The notes: generated by a model from the sequence alone, not told the origin. Shown: positions 34,775 to 43,909, counted from the stretch's first letter. The stretch: 52,755 nucleotides of DNA from Gammaproteobacteria bacterium (GCA_029884455.1 JAOUHU010000015.1:1-52755); one strand, 5' to 3'. Program-made: numbers and translations.

Positions 34775-36856
34775 GTGCCGCGCCTGCTACTTATTACTCA
34801 GCTGCTCTTTGCCATCAGCATGACGGCATCGGCTGCGCCTTCCGGTGTGCTGACGGGTGCGGTGGAATCCGTCGCAGCGGCCACCTGGCGCATTGATGGC
34901 CTCGAGTTCGAACTCTTCCTGTCCGAGTCAGGTCTCGCCGCCAGCACGCGAATTGCGCAGATCAGCCTGCTCGAATCCGGACAGAAATTTGACGACATTG
35001 TGGTCGCTTGCGAGCGCATCGCGATGAGCAGTGTTGCAATCTCTTGCCAGGCCGCCACGTTTACGGCGACCTTGCCGGCTGTCGGCCGGCAGACGGTGCG
35101 GGGATCGTTCGTGCATGCGCGCCGTGACAGTGTCACCGATGTTGTACTTGAAAATGTCGCGATCGCCGCCGGTATCGCCCGTATCGAAATCCGCGCCACA
35201 GATGATGAACTCGATGTGCGGTTTTCGAGCCCGGAACTGCAGCTCGATGGGCTGCTCGATGCCGCCATTGCACTCGGCGCAGAACTGTCGGACTACACGG
35301 CAGCGGGCACCACGGCCTTGACCGGCCGCCTGCGCACACTGGCCGGGGGCGGCTTGCACATCGAGCTGGTGACGCAGTTCAGTGGTACATCTATCAGTAA
35401 CAATGCAGGCACCATCGCGGCCGAGGGCCTGGCCGGAAAGCTGCTACTGGATCTCACCGAGCATGGCGACGTGCTGCAATTTGACCTGGAGATCGAGAGC
35501 AATTCCGGCGAAGCCTATCTCGAACCGGTGTACGCGAACTTCAGCGAACACGCGCTCGCCTTGCGTGCCGGGAACGTCAGCAGCAGCGACCTGTCGACTT
35601 TCGCCATTGCCGATTTCGAGATGCAACAGGAATCGCTGCTGCAGCTCGATGGTGAGGTGACGATATCGCTGGCAACAGAGCCTGCCACGCCAACGCAGCT
35701 CTCGGGCAGCATCAACCTCACGGAAACCTCGGTCGACACCTTGTATACGAGCCTGTTGCAGGTCGCCATGGCCGGAACCGTGCTGGGTGACCTCGAAACC
35801 GCCGGTACCGTTTCCGGTGCGGTCGTCATTGCTAACAACGCGCTAAGCTCGGCGCGACTCGCACTTTCAGACCTTGTTCTTGATGACCGGCAGGGGCGCT
35901 TCGCCGTGTACGGCCTGAATGGCGACATCGACTGGCCGGGCGCCGGCAGCGAGACAGCAACGGACAGTACACTGCGCTGGGACAATGGCCTCGCATACAA
36001 CATTCCGCTGGGCGCCGCGAGCGTGCAGTTTCGCCTCGGCAACGACGACATCGTTTTGCTGGCGCCACTGCGCCTGCCGACCATGGGCGGCGCGTTGCTG
36101 ATCAGGCAGATGCAGTTACACGATTACGGTACGCCCGCTGCCAGCGGCCTGCTGGATGCGGAACTCGAACCGATCCAGGTTGGCGAGCTTGCCGCCGCAC
36201 TGGGCTGGCCGGCCTTTTCCGGTACCTTGTCCGGCCGCTTGCCGCTGCTGCAACTCGCGGAACAAACGGCAAGCATCGGCGGTACCTTGAGTGCGCGCGC
36301 CTTCGACGGCGACATCGAATTGTCGAAGCTGCGTATCGAACAGCCATTCGGGCTCGTGCCGCGGTTGTTTGGCGACATCAAACTGCGCAATCTCGATCTG
36401 CGCCAGATTACCGAAGCGTTTTCCTTCGGCCTCATTCAGGGACGGTTAAGCGGCGACGTGACAGGCTTGCAACTGGAGAACTGGAAACCGGTCGCAATGG
36501 ACATGCATTTCTATACGCCGCAAGGTGACAAGTCGCAGCGACGCATCAGCCAGCGGGCCGTCGAGGACCTGGCCAGTGTCGGTGGTGGCGGCGCGGCCGC
36601 ATTGCTTTCATCGGGCATGCTGCGATTCTTTGACGTATTTGCCTATGAGCGCATCGGCCTGCGTTGTGTCCTGCAGGATGGCGCCTGCGCCATGAGCGGC
36701 GCAGGAGTTGGTCCGCAAGGCCAGGGTTTTTATATCGTCAAAGGCAGCGGTGTGCCGCGAATTGACGTTGTTGGATTTCGCGATCAGGTAAGCTGGGCGC
36801 GATTGGTCCGGCAACTGGTGGCAATTACCAACAGCGGTACGCCGACATTAAATTAG
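34775..36856 (+). CDS. ydbH: YdbH-like (AsmA-superfamily) envelope lipid-transport protein
   Basis: Periplasm-spanning protein of about 693 residues with a signal/anchor (PRLLLITQLLFAISMTASAA) and repetitive beta-rich structure typical of AsmA-like bridges (for example GKLLLDLTEHGDVLQFDLEI and SGTLSGRLPLLQL). The C-terminus is the most diagnostic part: GRLSGDVTGLQLENWKPVAM, QRRISQRAVEDLASVGGGGA, FFDVFAYERIGLRC. YdbH moves phospholipid between the inner and outer membranes and overlaps in function with TamB and YhdP. It is shorter than E. coli YdbH (about 880). GTG 34775 or 34766 is inferred from the signal peptide; a much longer frame upstream runs inside glgA antisense. It is followed 16 bases later by ydbL. 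Confidence 0.8.
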   Translation: MPRLLLITQLLFAISMTASAAPSGVLTGAVESVAAATWRIDGLEFELFLSESGLAASTRIAQISLLESGQKFDDIVVACERIAMSSVAISCQAATFTATLPAVGRQTVRGSFVHARRDSVTDVVLENVAIAAGIARIEIRATDDELDVRFSSPELQLDGLLDAAIALGAELSDYTAAGTTALTGRLRTLAGGGLHIELVTQFSGTSISNNAGTIAAEGLAGKLLLDLTEHGDVLQFDLEIESNSGEAYLEPVYANFSEHALALRAGNVSSSDLSTFAIADFEMQQESLLQLDGEVTISLATEPATPTQLSGSINLTETSVDTLYTSLLQVAMAGTVLGDLETAGTVSGAVVIANNALSSARLALSDLVLDDRQGRFAVYGLNGDIDWPGAGSETATDSTLRWDNGLAYNIPLGAASVQFRLGNDDIVLLAPLRLPTMGGALLIRQMQLHDYGTPAASGLLDAELEPIQVGELAAALGWPAFSGTLSGRLPLLQLAEQTASIGGTLSARAFDGDIELSKLRIEQPFGLVPRLFGDIKLRNLDLRQITEAFSFGLIQGRLSGDVTGLQLENWKPVAMDMHFYTPQGDKSQRRISQRAVEDLASVGGGGAAALLSSGMLRFFDVFAYERIGLRCVLQDGACAMSGAGVGPQGQGFYIVKGSGVPRIDVVGFRDQVSWARLVRQLVAITNSGTPTLN

Positions 36857-36872
36857 TACGGGAGATCAGCAA

Positions 36873-37466
36873 ATGAACAGGGTCATGATTACTACGACGG
36901 CATTGCTTGCGGCCTTTGTCGCCGCCTGCGTCACGATCAACGTCTATTTTCCCGAGGCCGCGGCGGTCGAAGCGGCGGACCGGATCATCGACAAGGTACG
37001 TGGCGATACGGACAGCGGTGCATCACTTGAAGCGACACCACGGCAGGCACCGGTGATGCTGGCTCTGGCAAAGGGCTTCGCCAGCCTGTTGGTCAGCGAT
37101 GCCAATGCGCAGTCGCAAATTGATTTCGACAAACCATCGCCTGAGAAACAGGCGCTGGAGAATTCCCTGGCGGCGCGTTTTCCCTCGCTGAAACCATACT
37201 TTGACTCCGGCGCTATCGGCGTGAACGATACCAGCGTGATCGAGTTTCGCGATCGGAATCTCGTGCCATTGAAAGACCGCAATACTGTCGTGCAGCTGGT
37301 TAGCGCACAGAACAATGACTGGAACGCACTGTATGCGGAGATTGCAAAACTGAACGGGCATCCCGAATGGCTGGACAATATCCGTCGCACCTTCGCCGAA
37401 CGCTGGATCGCAAAAGCGGATAAGGGTTGGTGGTACCGGGAAGGTGGCAGCTGGAAGCAAAAATAA
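36873..37466 (+). CDS. ydbL: YdbL-family protein (DUF1318), possible lipoprotein
   Basis: The protein has 197 residues. The N-terminus has a hydrophobic signal with a lipobox-like VAAC, directly followed by the family hallmark TINVYFPEAAAVEAADRIID. The rest is helical, with the conserved LAARFPSLKPYFDSGAIGVN and GVNDTSVIEFRDRN-type region, then VQLVSAQNNDWNALYAEIAK and ERWIAKADKGWW. In E. coli YdbL acts with YdbH and the small lipoprotein YnbE, apparently modulating the YdbH-YnbE bridge. Here ydbL follows ydbH directly with only 16 bases between, so no separate ynbE exists. A lipidated YdbL could take over that role (inference). Start ATG 36873 has GGGAGA upstream. Confidence 0.88.
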   Translation: MNRVMITTTALLAAFVAACVTINVYFPEAAAVEAADRIIDKVRGDTDSGASLEATPRQAPVMLALAKGFASLLVSDANAQSQIDFDKPSPEKQALENSLAARFPSLKPYFDSGAIGVNDTSVIEFRDRNLVPLKDRNTVVQLVSAQNNDWNALYAEIAKLNGHPEWLDNIRRTFAERWIAKADKGWWYREGGSWKQK

Positions 37467-38359
37467 GACCCGACAGTATCGCCCTCGGCATGGGGGCCGC
37501 ACTGGGCGCGTTCCTGATGTTTACCGTCATGAACGTGTTTGCAAAACTGCTGAGTGAGCAGCACTCCGTCGTCGAAATTGCGTTCTACCGCAACCTCGTC
37601 GCCACGCTGCCATTCCTGTTTGTCATTTTTGGTCTCGGGCGGCGCGAGATTCTCGTCATCCGGCACAAATCCGGGCTGATCATCACGCGTGCGGTACTGG
37701 GCACCGTGTCGCTGGTCGGTACCTTTGCCGCTTTTTCAATGCTGCCAATGGCGGACGCGACCGTACTGCTGTTTGCTTCGACCCTGTTCATACCGATACT
37801 CGGCGTGCTGATACTCAGTGAACGCGTCGGCCCCTGGCGCTGGGCCGCGGTCATAATCGGTTTTGGCGGAGTACTCATTATGGCGCGCCCGAGCGGCCAG
37901 CTGTATGCGCTTGGTATCGCAATTGCGCTCGGTACTGCCTTCCTGCAGGCGCTAATGCAGATCGTGTTGCGCTACCTTGGACGCCACGAAAGCCCGGAGA
38001 CCATCACTTTCTACTTTTTCCTGATCGGTACCATAGTGACTGCAGTTCCTTTGCCGTTTATCGCGGTACGCCCGACGCTCACGGAAATACCGATGCTGCT
38101 CGGCATCGGGCTCTCAGGTGCGCTTGCACAATGGCTATTCTCGATCGCCTTCCGGCATGCGCCCGCGACCATCGTTTCAATCTTCAACTACAGCGGCATC
38201 GTCTGGGCGACGCTGTTCGGCTGGCTGATCTGGAACGACTGGCCATTACCGGTTGTATTTGCCGGCGCGACCATCGTGATTGCATCGAACATCCTGATTA
38301 TCTGGCGCGAGCACCGGCAGCGCAGCCTGGATGATGCGGCAGTGCGTTCGACGCTTTAG
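37427..38359 (+). CDS. DMT-superfamily (EamA) transporter
   Basis: Inner-membrane transporter with ten predicted helices in two EamA halves, about 290-310 residues. Half 1 includes GAALGAFLMFTVMNVFAKLL, EIAFYRNLVATLPFLFVIFG, PMADATVLLFASTLFIPIL and ERVGPWRWAAVIIGFGGVLI. Half 2 includes YALGIAIALGTAFLQALMQI and FAGATIVIASNILIIWRE. The start is unclear: TTG 37427 or GTG 37430 (after TAAGGG) would overlap ydbL by about 40 bases; ATG 37490 would clip the usual leader. The family's normal first residues (RPDSIALG) fall right at the ydbL stop, where only an ATA (37459, ATAA overlap) is available. Substrate unknown; metabolite export is typical. Confidence 0.83.
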   Translation: MVVPGRWQLEAKIRPDSIALGMGAALGAFLMFTVMNVFAKLLSEQHSVVEIAFYRNLVATLPFLFVIFGLGRREILVIRHKSGLIITRAVLGTVSLVGTFAAFSMLPMADATVLLFASTLFIPILGVLILSERVGPWRWAAVIIGFGGVLIMARPSGQLYALGIAIALGTAFLQALMQIVLRYLGRHESPETITFYFFLIGTIVTAVPLPFIAVRPTLTEIPMLLGIGLSGALAQWLFSIAFRHAPATIVSIFNYSGIVWATLFGWLIWNDWPLPVVFAGATIVIASNILIIWREHRQRSLDDAAVRSTL

Positions 38360-38363
38360 GATT

Positions 38364-39047
38364 TCAGCCCTGCGGAAAAGGCGTGAAGCTTGGCGGCGCT
38401 TCGTTGAGCTGGCCACGACAGGCCTCGGCAACTTCGGTCGAGTCCGCCTCGTGCTCGGTATACACGATCATGTAGCCGTGGACACCTTCGTCGAACAGGA
38501 ACGGGGTGCCGACGTTGCCGACCATGGACTCGAATGAACCGCCTATGTCGTGGTTACTGACGTGCGGCGCATAGAACATGACATGCGGTGCGATCTTCAT
38601 GACGCGCTCTCTGGGCGCAATGTAAGTGTAATTGTAGTTCGACATCATGTAGGACACGCCTGCCCGCGGCGCCGGCTTGAACTCGCCGTTGTCGGCGCGC
38701 TGTTTGAAGTCCGCCTGGATTTCCTGGAATGTCGCACCGGACAATGACATCAGGCTGCGGTGAATCAGGGCCGGCAGAATCGTATCGACGCCGGCACGAT
38801 CGAGGCACTGCGGCACGATCGAGTCCGGATCATTGCGCTCAACAATGCAGGTCAGCGGGCCGGCACCCTCAATGACCCGCTTGTATTCGCCATCCTGCAA
38901 GGCGTACACCGATGCATCGGCCCGCAAGCGCAATGGCGCGGCGCTGCGCGCGACGGCGATTTCGCATTCAATGCTAAGGTCCTGGAGGTTCGCGCCCGCT
39001 GCCGAAGTCAGCAACATGGCCGAAAAAAGTGTGAGTGATTTTTTCAT
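38364..39047 (-). CDS. Secreted protein of unknown function
   Basis: The protein has 227 residues. The signal peptide KKSLTLFSAMLLTSAAGANL is followed by a mature chain with four Cys (IECEI, LTCIVER, PQCLDRAG, EACRGQ), consistent with two disulphides in the periplasm or outside. No family is recognised. Segments such as RAGVSYMMSNYNYTYIAPRE and HVMFYAPHVSNHDIGGSFES suggest a compact alpha/beta fold with an aromatic-rich, His-containing pocket. A hydrolase or binding role would be a guess. The start ATG 39047 is set by the signal peptide; the frame upstream is not needed. It lies 38 bases downstream of the LytS-type kinase and could be the last gene of that unit. Confidence 0.7.
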   Translation of the reverse strand: MKKSLTLFSAMLLTSAAGANLQDLSIECEIAVARSAAPLRLRADASVYALQDGEYKRVIEGAGPLTCIVERNDPDSIVPQCLDRAGVDTILPALIHRSLMSLSGATFQEIQADFKQRADNGEFKPAPRAGVSYMMSNYNYTYIAPRERVMKIAPHVMFYAPHVSNHDIGGSFESMVGNVGTPFLFDEGVHGYMIVYTEHEADSTEVAEACRGQLNEAPPSFTPFPQG

Positions 39048-39085
39048 GCGGCGACGATAGCCGCACAAGAGCTTGCCGCCGAGGA

Positions 39086-40210
39086 TTAGTTTGCGACCCG
39101 CAGCTTTTTTTTGCGAACGGCCGGTGCGCTGCCGGGTATGGTCATGGTAACGCTGGCGCCACCTTTGGCATTGTTGGTAATCCTGAGTGCAGCATCCTGG
39201 CCAAACAGGTAACGGAGCCGGTCGAGCATGTTGTTGAGGCCAACGCCCAGCTGGATCGGCGAAACCAGGCCGGGGCCATCGTCGGCCACCGTGATTTGCA
39301 TGCGACCCTGGGCACAACTGACACGTATCTGCACTGTCACACGCCCGGCGCTCTGTGCCACCGCATGCTTGATCGCGTTTTCGACCAGCGGCTGCAGCGC
39401 GAACGATGGCACTTGCTGTTGCAGGCAGGCAGGCGGCACATCGGTAATGACCTCAAGCCTCGCCCCGTAGCGGACCTTCTCGATCTCAACATAAGCACTG
39501 AGAAATTCGAGTTCTTTTTCCAGGGTCACGAGGCTGTCGCGCGAAAAGTCCAGTCCGTTGCGCAGCAACGCCGCCAGCAACTCGATCACCTTGTAGGCCT
39601 CGCGGTTCGCAGAAGATTCGACCAGCGACGCGATTGAATTGAGAGTATTGAACAGAAAATGCGGATTGACCTGCGCGCGCAGCGCCTCCATGCGCGCGAC
39701 GTCGAGCGAACGTTCCAGCTCGACCTGCCGCAGTTTTGCGGCCTGCGCCGCCTGCTCTCGCTGCCGGTTCAGGTGGTAGTACTTCCACAACATGCTGCAG
39801 ATCAAGACAAACGCATACACGAATGCGTTCAGTGAATGAAATCCCGTCGCATGATCGCCGTACAGCCAGTTCTGCCAGTTGCCCGGGTGCGTCAGGAAGG
39901 GCAATGACAAGGTCAGCACAGTCAGGAAACCCAGGTGTACACCCGCTTGCGCGAGCGGGTGCGACCAGCGGCCGCGCGCATGGCGCACCAGCCAGTTGAT
40001 TGCGACACTGATGCCGGCCCAGAGGTAAAAATAGGCTGCCATGTAACCGAATATGGTCAGCCACTCTGTGCCCGTCTTTCCTCCCAGCGCAATAAACGAG
40101 GTTGTGGCGGCGACGATCGCAATTACCGTCCAGAGAAAAATAAAGAGCGCGATGCCGAGGCCACCGAGCTCCTCGCGCAGCTTGCGCACATCAGCTTCGG
40201 CGTCGCTCAT
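39086..40210 (-). CDS. LytS/YehU-type sensor histidine kinase
   Basis: The protein has 374 residues. Four membrane helices (about 20-40, 50-75, 88-105 and 120-140) precede a coiled stretch (REQAAQAAKLRQVELERSL) and a His_kinase (PF06580) domain with the phospho-His in ALRAQVNPHFLFNTLNSIAS. The ATPase part has PLVENAIKHAV, ITVADDGPG and GVGLNNMLDRL. This is the kinase type paired with LytTR regulators, and its ATG overlaps the LytTR regulator's stop by ATGA. There is no extracellular sensor domain, so it probably senses the membrane or a small molecule. A neighbouring TonB receptor may be a target of the system (inference). Confidence 0.92.
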   Translation of the reverse strand: MSDAEADVRKLREELGGLGIALFIFLWTVIAIVAATTSFIALGGKTGTEWLTIFGYMAAYFYLWAGISVAINWLVRHARGRWSHPLAQAGVHLGFLTVLTLSLPFLTHPGNWQNWLYGDHATGFHSLNAFVYAFVLICSMLWKYYHLNRQREQAAQAAKLRQVELERSLDVARMEALRAQVNPHFLFNTLNSIASLVESSANREAYKVIELLAALLRNGLDFSRDSLVTLEKELEFLSAYVEIEKVRYGARLEVITDVPPACLQQQVPSFALQPLVENAIKHAVAQSAGRVTVQIRVSCAQGRMQITVADDGPGLVSPIQLGVGLNNMLDRLRYLFGQDAALRITNNAKGGASVTMTIPGSAPAVRKKKLRVAN

Positions 40211-41046
40211 TGGCTGTACTGATCCCGGTTGCGTGCACTGGCATCGAGAAATGCGCTCACCTGCCGACGTCGGCTGCGTGACAGCGGCACCTTGATTCCG
40301 TTGCAGAGCTTCAACTCGTGCACGCCATTGGCGCGACGCAGCACCTTGTCCACTTTGGCAACGTTGACCGCAGCGGAACGATGCACGCGCTTGAACAGTC
40401 GCGGCGAGAGTTTCTGCAGGTAGCGGTTGAGTGACTCCGCGACCACGTAACTGTGCGAACCGGTGTGTACGCGGACATACTGGCTCGCAGCCTCCAGCCA
40501 GTACACATCCCGTTCGTCAATGCGCAGTAATTCGTCGCCCTGGCGCAATGTCAGTTGCGCGTCTTGCGGGGCGGCATCACCCGTGTGAGCATCGTGCCCG
40601 GTGACGGCCGCAATCTTCTCGCCCAGTTCCTGCAGGCGATCCGCACAAATCGCTTTCCTGGCACGCTCGACCGACTGTCGAAACCGCTCCTTCGCAATGG
40701 GTTTCACAAGGTAGTCCAGCGCATCGAGATCAAATGCCCGCGTCGCATACTGGTTGTAGCCGGTGACGAACACGACGTACGGCGAGTGGCCGTTTGCGCG
40801 TAGCCTGGTCGCCAGCTCCACGCCATTCGTCTCCGGCATCTTGATATCCAGAAACACGAGATCCGGACGCGTATTGCGAATCAGTTGCCAGGCGGCTTCG
40901 CCGGTCTCCGCAATACCCACGGTCAGCAGGTCCGGCTGGGCGTCAACCAGGCGACTCAACAATTGCCGCGCCAGCGGCTCGTCATCCGCGATGACCACGC
41001 GAATGCCGGTACCCGTTGTTGCGTCCGCTGCGGTATGCATGCTCAT
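40207..41046 (-). CDS. LytTR-family response regulator
   Basis: The protein has 279 residues. The receiver domain shows VVIADDEPLARQLLSRL, the phospho-Asp in LVFLDIKMPETNG, VTGYNQYATRAFDLDALDYL and the Lys in VKPIAKERF. After a linker, a LytTR DNA-binding domain runs from about 180 to 270 (LRIDERDVYWLEAASQYVRV, SLNRYLQKLSPRLFKRVHRS, VPLSRSRRRQVSAFL). LytTR proteins bind direct repeats of roughly 9 bp spaced one turn apart. ATG 41046 and ATG 41040 are both possible. Its stop overlaps the kinase start by ATGA. Only about 36 bases separate it from the terminator of the TonB receptor gene upstream, so its promoter must be compressed or it depends on read-through. Confidence 0.93.
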   Translation of the reverse strand: MSMHTAADATTGTGIRVVIADDEPLARQLLSRLVDAQPDLLTVGIAETGEAAWQLIRNTRPDLVFLDIKMPETNGVELATRLRANGHSPYVVFVTGYNQYATRAFDLDALDYLVKPIAKERFRQSVERARKAICADRLQELGEKIAAVTGHDAHTGDAAPQDAQLTLRQGDELLRIDERDVYWLEAASQYVRVHTGSHSYVVAESLNRYLQKLSPRLFKRVHRSAAVNVAKVDKVLRRANGVHELKLCNGIKVPLSRSRRRQVSAFLDASARNRDQYSQ

Positions 41047-41082
41047 TGCCGGAGTTTCGACCTGTTTGGCCAAGCATAATTC

Positions 41083-41113
41083 AAAAAAACGCCCGGCCCC
41101 CAGGGGGCCGGGC
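41083..41113 (-). terminator. Rho-independent terminator after the TonB receptor gene
   Basis: On the minus strand a perfect 10-bp stem (GCCCGGCCCC / GGGGCCGGGC) with a 3-base loop is followed one base later by seven T residues. It lies 21 bases after the receptor stop and 36 bases before the LytTR regulator start. Stem GC content and T-run are strong, so it should separate the two units. Confidence 0.9.
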
Positions 41114-41134
41114 ATGGTCCGGTCGCCAGCCAGC

Positions 41135-43885
41135 CTAAAAGGCGTACTTGGCCTGCAGGTAGTAGGTGCGGCCAAAGGCGTCGGTGTAGCGCGGGTCCCA
41201 GCCCAGCTGGTGCCCGGCACCGCTGACCCGCAAGCTCAGCGGCGGCTCCTCGTCCAGCAGGTTGGAAACACCGAAGCTCAGTCCGAGCTTGTCGTCGAGC
41301 ATCATGTAGCGCAAGTTGTAATCGGTCGTCATGTAGGAGGGCACGTCGAGCTGGACTTCAATGTTCGGGCCCTGGCCGAGCGGTACACCGGTGCCCAGCA
41401 CTTCGACCACCTGCGCCTGGTCCAGGTAACCCGAACGATAATTGCTGAACAGCGTATGCGTGAAGTCACCATGGTACAGCGTTACCAGCAGGTTGATCAC
41501 GTTGCGGAACACGACTCCATCGTCGTTGCCAAAGCGGCCCAGGCTGCTGCCGGTCAGTGAGCTCTCCGACTCCATCACGTAGGTACCCTGTAATCCGAGG
41601 TCAAGCTGGCCCCAGCCCAGGTCGAATCCCTGGTTAAGTGCATAGTCAACGCCCGACTGGTCGCGAGTACCGACATTGACAGCCGCCTGGATGATCGCCA
41701 GGAATTCCTGCCCGGTTGCCAGGTTGGTCTTGGTCGTGAACAGGTCACGATAGATTTCCGCGTTATCGAAGATCTGTTGCTCGGTCAGGCGCTCGACCAG
41801 GTCCTCGAGCTGTATGTTCCAGTAATCGACGGTCATGCTGAAATTGTCGGTCGGCGTGATTACGGTACCGAACGTGTACTGGGTTGAAGTCTCAAACGTC
41901 AGCCCGCCATAGCCCTGCCGATAGACATCGTACTGGTCCTCGGTCGGCTTGCAGTACTGGGCCAGCGGGTCCGGCGCCGTGAACGGACAGTCGAAGGTGC
42001 CCGAGGTCACACCGAATTCGGACAAAGGTTCACCAATTTCACGCATTGACGGCGCTTTGAAGCCGGTGCCATAAGATGCGCGCAGCGCAACAGCTTCACT
42101 GACGTTCCACAGGCCACTGATCTTGTAGGTGGTATCGCTGTCACCGCTGTCGATATCACCGCCATTGAGCTGGTCAGAAACCGCCGATATATCGTCGTAG
42201 CGTAGCGACACCGTGGTCTCGAAATTACTGCTGAACGGAAACAGCATTTCGGCAAAGACACCGTACTGATCGCGCTCCAGTTCGTAGGGCGTGTCCTTCG
42301 ACAGGAACAGCAGGCGCTCGTTCTCGTTCGCTTCCGAGATACTGCGATCGTAATTGGTCGTGCGGTAATCGATGCCGCCAGCAAGGATGACTTCGCCACC
42401 AGCGAGCTCGAACAGCGGTTTGGATGCCTTGGCGTCAACAGCCAGCATCTCGTTGCTCGTAACATCCCAGTTGCCGTGGTAGATGGTTGGCTCCAGCGCG
42501 GCCATGTCTGCTTCCGTGAATTCGTCCTGCGAGGCAAAGATGTTGAATGATCCGGATGTCGCCGCATCAACAAACTCATCGAGCAGCAACCAGCCGGTCA
42601 GGTAGTTCTGGTCAATTTGGTTTGTGGCCAGCGTAACCGCGGTCGAGTAATCGACATCACCGGTATTGCCTTCGAGTCCGAACGACAGGTTCATCGAATC
42701 GATCTGGTACTCGGTCGTGCGATTGCCGGCCGGGGCAGCACGCCAGGTGCCGGTGACCACGCCGACCTGCGCGAGTTCAGCCGGGGTCAGGTATGGCAGC
42801 ACTTCGTTGACCACAAGACTCGAATTCAGCGGCAAGGGAATTTCGCCGGTCGGGTACGGAGCGATCCGCGCGATCATGTCGTAATTCGACGCCAATGCGG
42901 TGACAAAGCCCTGCAGATTGTCCGTCAGCCTGAACTTACTGTTCAGCGTCAGGCTATCGCGAACCGACTCGGGCATGACCTCGAGCGTGCTGGTGTAGTC
43001 AAATCGGCAGGTCTCGCCGTCAGGCGTTGTCTGCTCGGCACAAACACCGCCGTTGGCGAGCGCATTCGGATTGAAGTTGCGTATAAGAGAATCGTAATTT
43101 GCGGTGTACACGTAGGCATTACCGGGTACGGCATTTGACGACGAGTTCTGGAAATACAGATCCTGACCTTCGTGCCGGAAAAACAGAAAACCGCTTTTGG
43201 CAAAATCGCGATCACTAGCCGCCAATTGCTCCTGGTCCTCATGACTGTAACTCAGCACTACGCTGTAACCCTTGTCCTCGAGATCGCCAAAGCCAGTCAC
43301 CAGGTCAAAGTTCCAGTGCTCGCCGCCGCTCTGCGACGGCCGGTCCGACCTCACGTTGACCGTCGTTTCCTCGACCGAGTCCTTGAGTATGAAATTGACC
43401 ACGCCAGCGATGGCATCGGAGCCGTACAGCGCGCTCGCACCATCGGTCAGTACCTGCACCTGTTCCACGGCTGCGAGCGGTATGTTACTGAGATCGATAC
43501 TGCTGCCGGAATCCGCCGGCGCCATGCGGCGGCCGTCAAGCAAGCTCAGGGTGTACTGGCTGCCGATGGCACGCAGGTTGGCGGTGCGAATGCCGCCACC
43601 GCTGCCGCCCACGGAATCGGACTCGGTAGTGAAACCCTGCATCGCAGGGATGTTCTCGATCAGGTCACCCGCGTTGGTGATGCCTTCACGATCAAACTGG
43701 TCGGCGGTAATGACCTGGATCGGCAAGGAGCTGTCCAGGTCGACGCGCTTGATGGCCGATCCGGTGACAACAATTTCTTCGACCGCTTGGTCGCTTTCTT
43801 CCACTGGCGCGATTTGTTGCTGTGCGATCGCGCCATGGAACGGCATAAGGAGTGATGTAAATAGCAGTGCAAAATAGTTACGCAT
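41135..43885 (-). CDS. Large TonB-dependent receptor
   Basis: Outer-membrane active-transport channel of 916 residues. It has a signal peptide (RNYFALLFTSLLMPFHGAIA), a TonB-box region with EEIVVTGSAIKR, a plug with IQVITADQFDREGITNAGDL, LRAIGSQYTLSLLDGRRMAP and VQVLTDGASALYGSDAIAGV, and a barrel ending TYYLQAKYAF with a terminal Phe. Size and plug type place it with the sugar/peptide-type receptors expanded in Xanthomonadales-like and marine gammaproteobacteria, rather than siderophore receptors. Ligand unknown. The ATG at 43885 has an excellent GGGGGAGG ribosome site. A LacI-type palindrome directly precedes that site. It ends in a strong terminator ahead of the LytTR pair. Confidence 0.93.
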   Translation of the reverse strand: MRNYFALLFTSLLMPFHGAIAQQQIAPVEESDQAVEEIVVTGSAIKRVDLDSSLPIQVITADQFDREGITNAGDLIENIPAMQGFTTESDSVGGSGGGIRTANLRAIGSQYTLSLLDGRRMAPADSGSSIDLSNIPLAAVEQVQVLTDGASALYGSDAIAGVVNFILKDSVEETTVNVRSDRPSQSGGEHWNFDLVTGFGDLEDKGYSVVLSYSHEDQEQLAASDRDFAKSGFLFFRHEGQDLYFQNSSSNAVPGNAYVYTANYDSLIRNFNPNALANGGVCAEQTTPDGETCRFDYTSTLEVMPESVRDSLTLNSKFRLTDNLQGFVTALASNYDMIARIAPYPTGEIPLPLNSSLVVNEVLPYLTPAELAQVGVVTGTWRAAPAGNRTTEYQIDSMNLSFGLEGNTGDVDYSTAVTLATNQIDQNYLTGWLLLDEFVDAATSGSFNIFASQDEFTEADMAALEPTIYHGNWDVTSNEMLAVDAKASKPLFELAGGEVILAGGIDYRTTNYDRSISEANENERLLFLSKDTPYELERDQYGVFAEMLFPFSSNFETTVSLRYDDISAVSDQLNGGDIDSGDSDTTYKISGLWNVSEAVALRASYGTGFKAPSMREIGEPLSEFGVTSGTFDCPFTAPDPLAQYCKPTEDQYDVYRQGYGGLTFETSTQYTFGTVITPTDNFSMTVDYWNIQLEDLVERLTEQQIFDNAEIYRDLFTTKTNLATGQEFLAIIQAAVNVGTRDQSGVDYALNQGFDLGWGQLDLGLQGTYVMESESSLTGSSLGRFGNDDGVVFRNVINLLVTLYHGDFTHTLFSNYRSGYLDQAQVVEVLGTGVPLGQGPNIEVQLDVPSYMTTDYNLRYMMLDDKLGLSFGVSNLLDEEPPLSLRVSGAGHQLGWDPRYTDAFGRTYYLQAKYAF

Positions 43886-43899
43886 GGTTTCCTCCCCCG

Positions 43900-43909
43900 G
43901 AAACGTTTC
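43900..43909. promoter_or_regulatory. LacI/Cra-type palindromic operator candidate
   Basis: GAAACGTTTC is a perfect palindrome with a central CG, the core of many LacI-family operators (compare the Cra core TGAAACGTTTCA). It lies 15 bases upstream of the TonB receptor start, touching the ribosome site. A repressor bound here would sit just downstream of, or over, the transcription start. No LacI-family gene is in the window. Confidence 0.35.
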
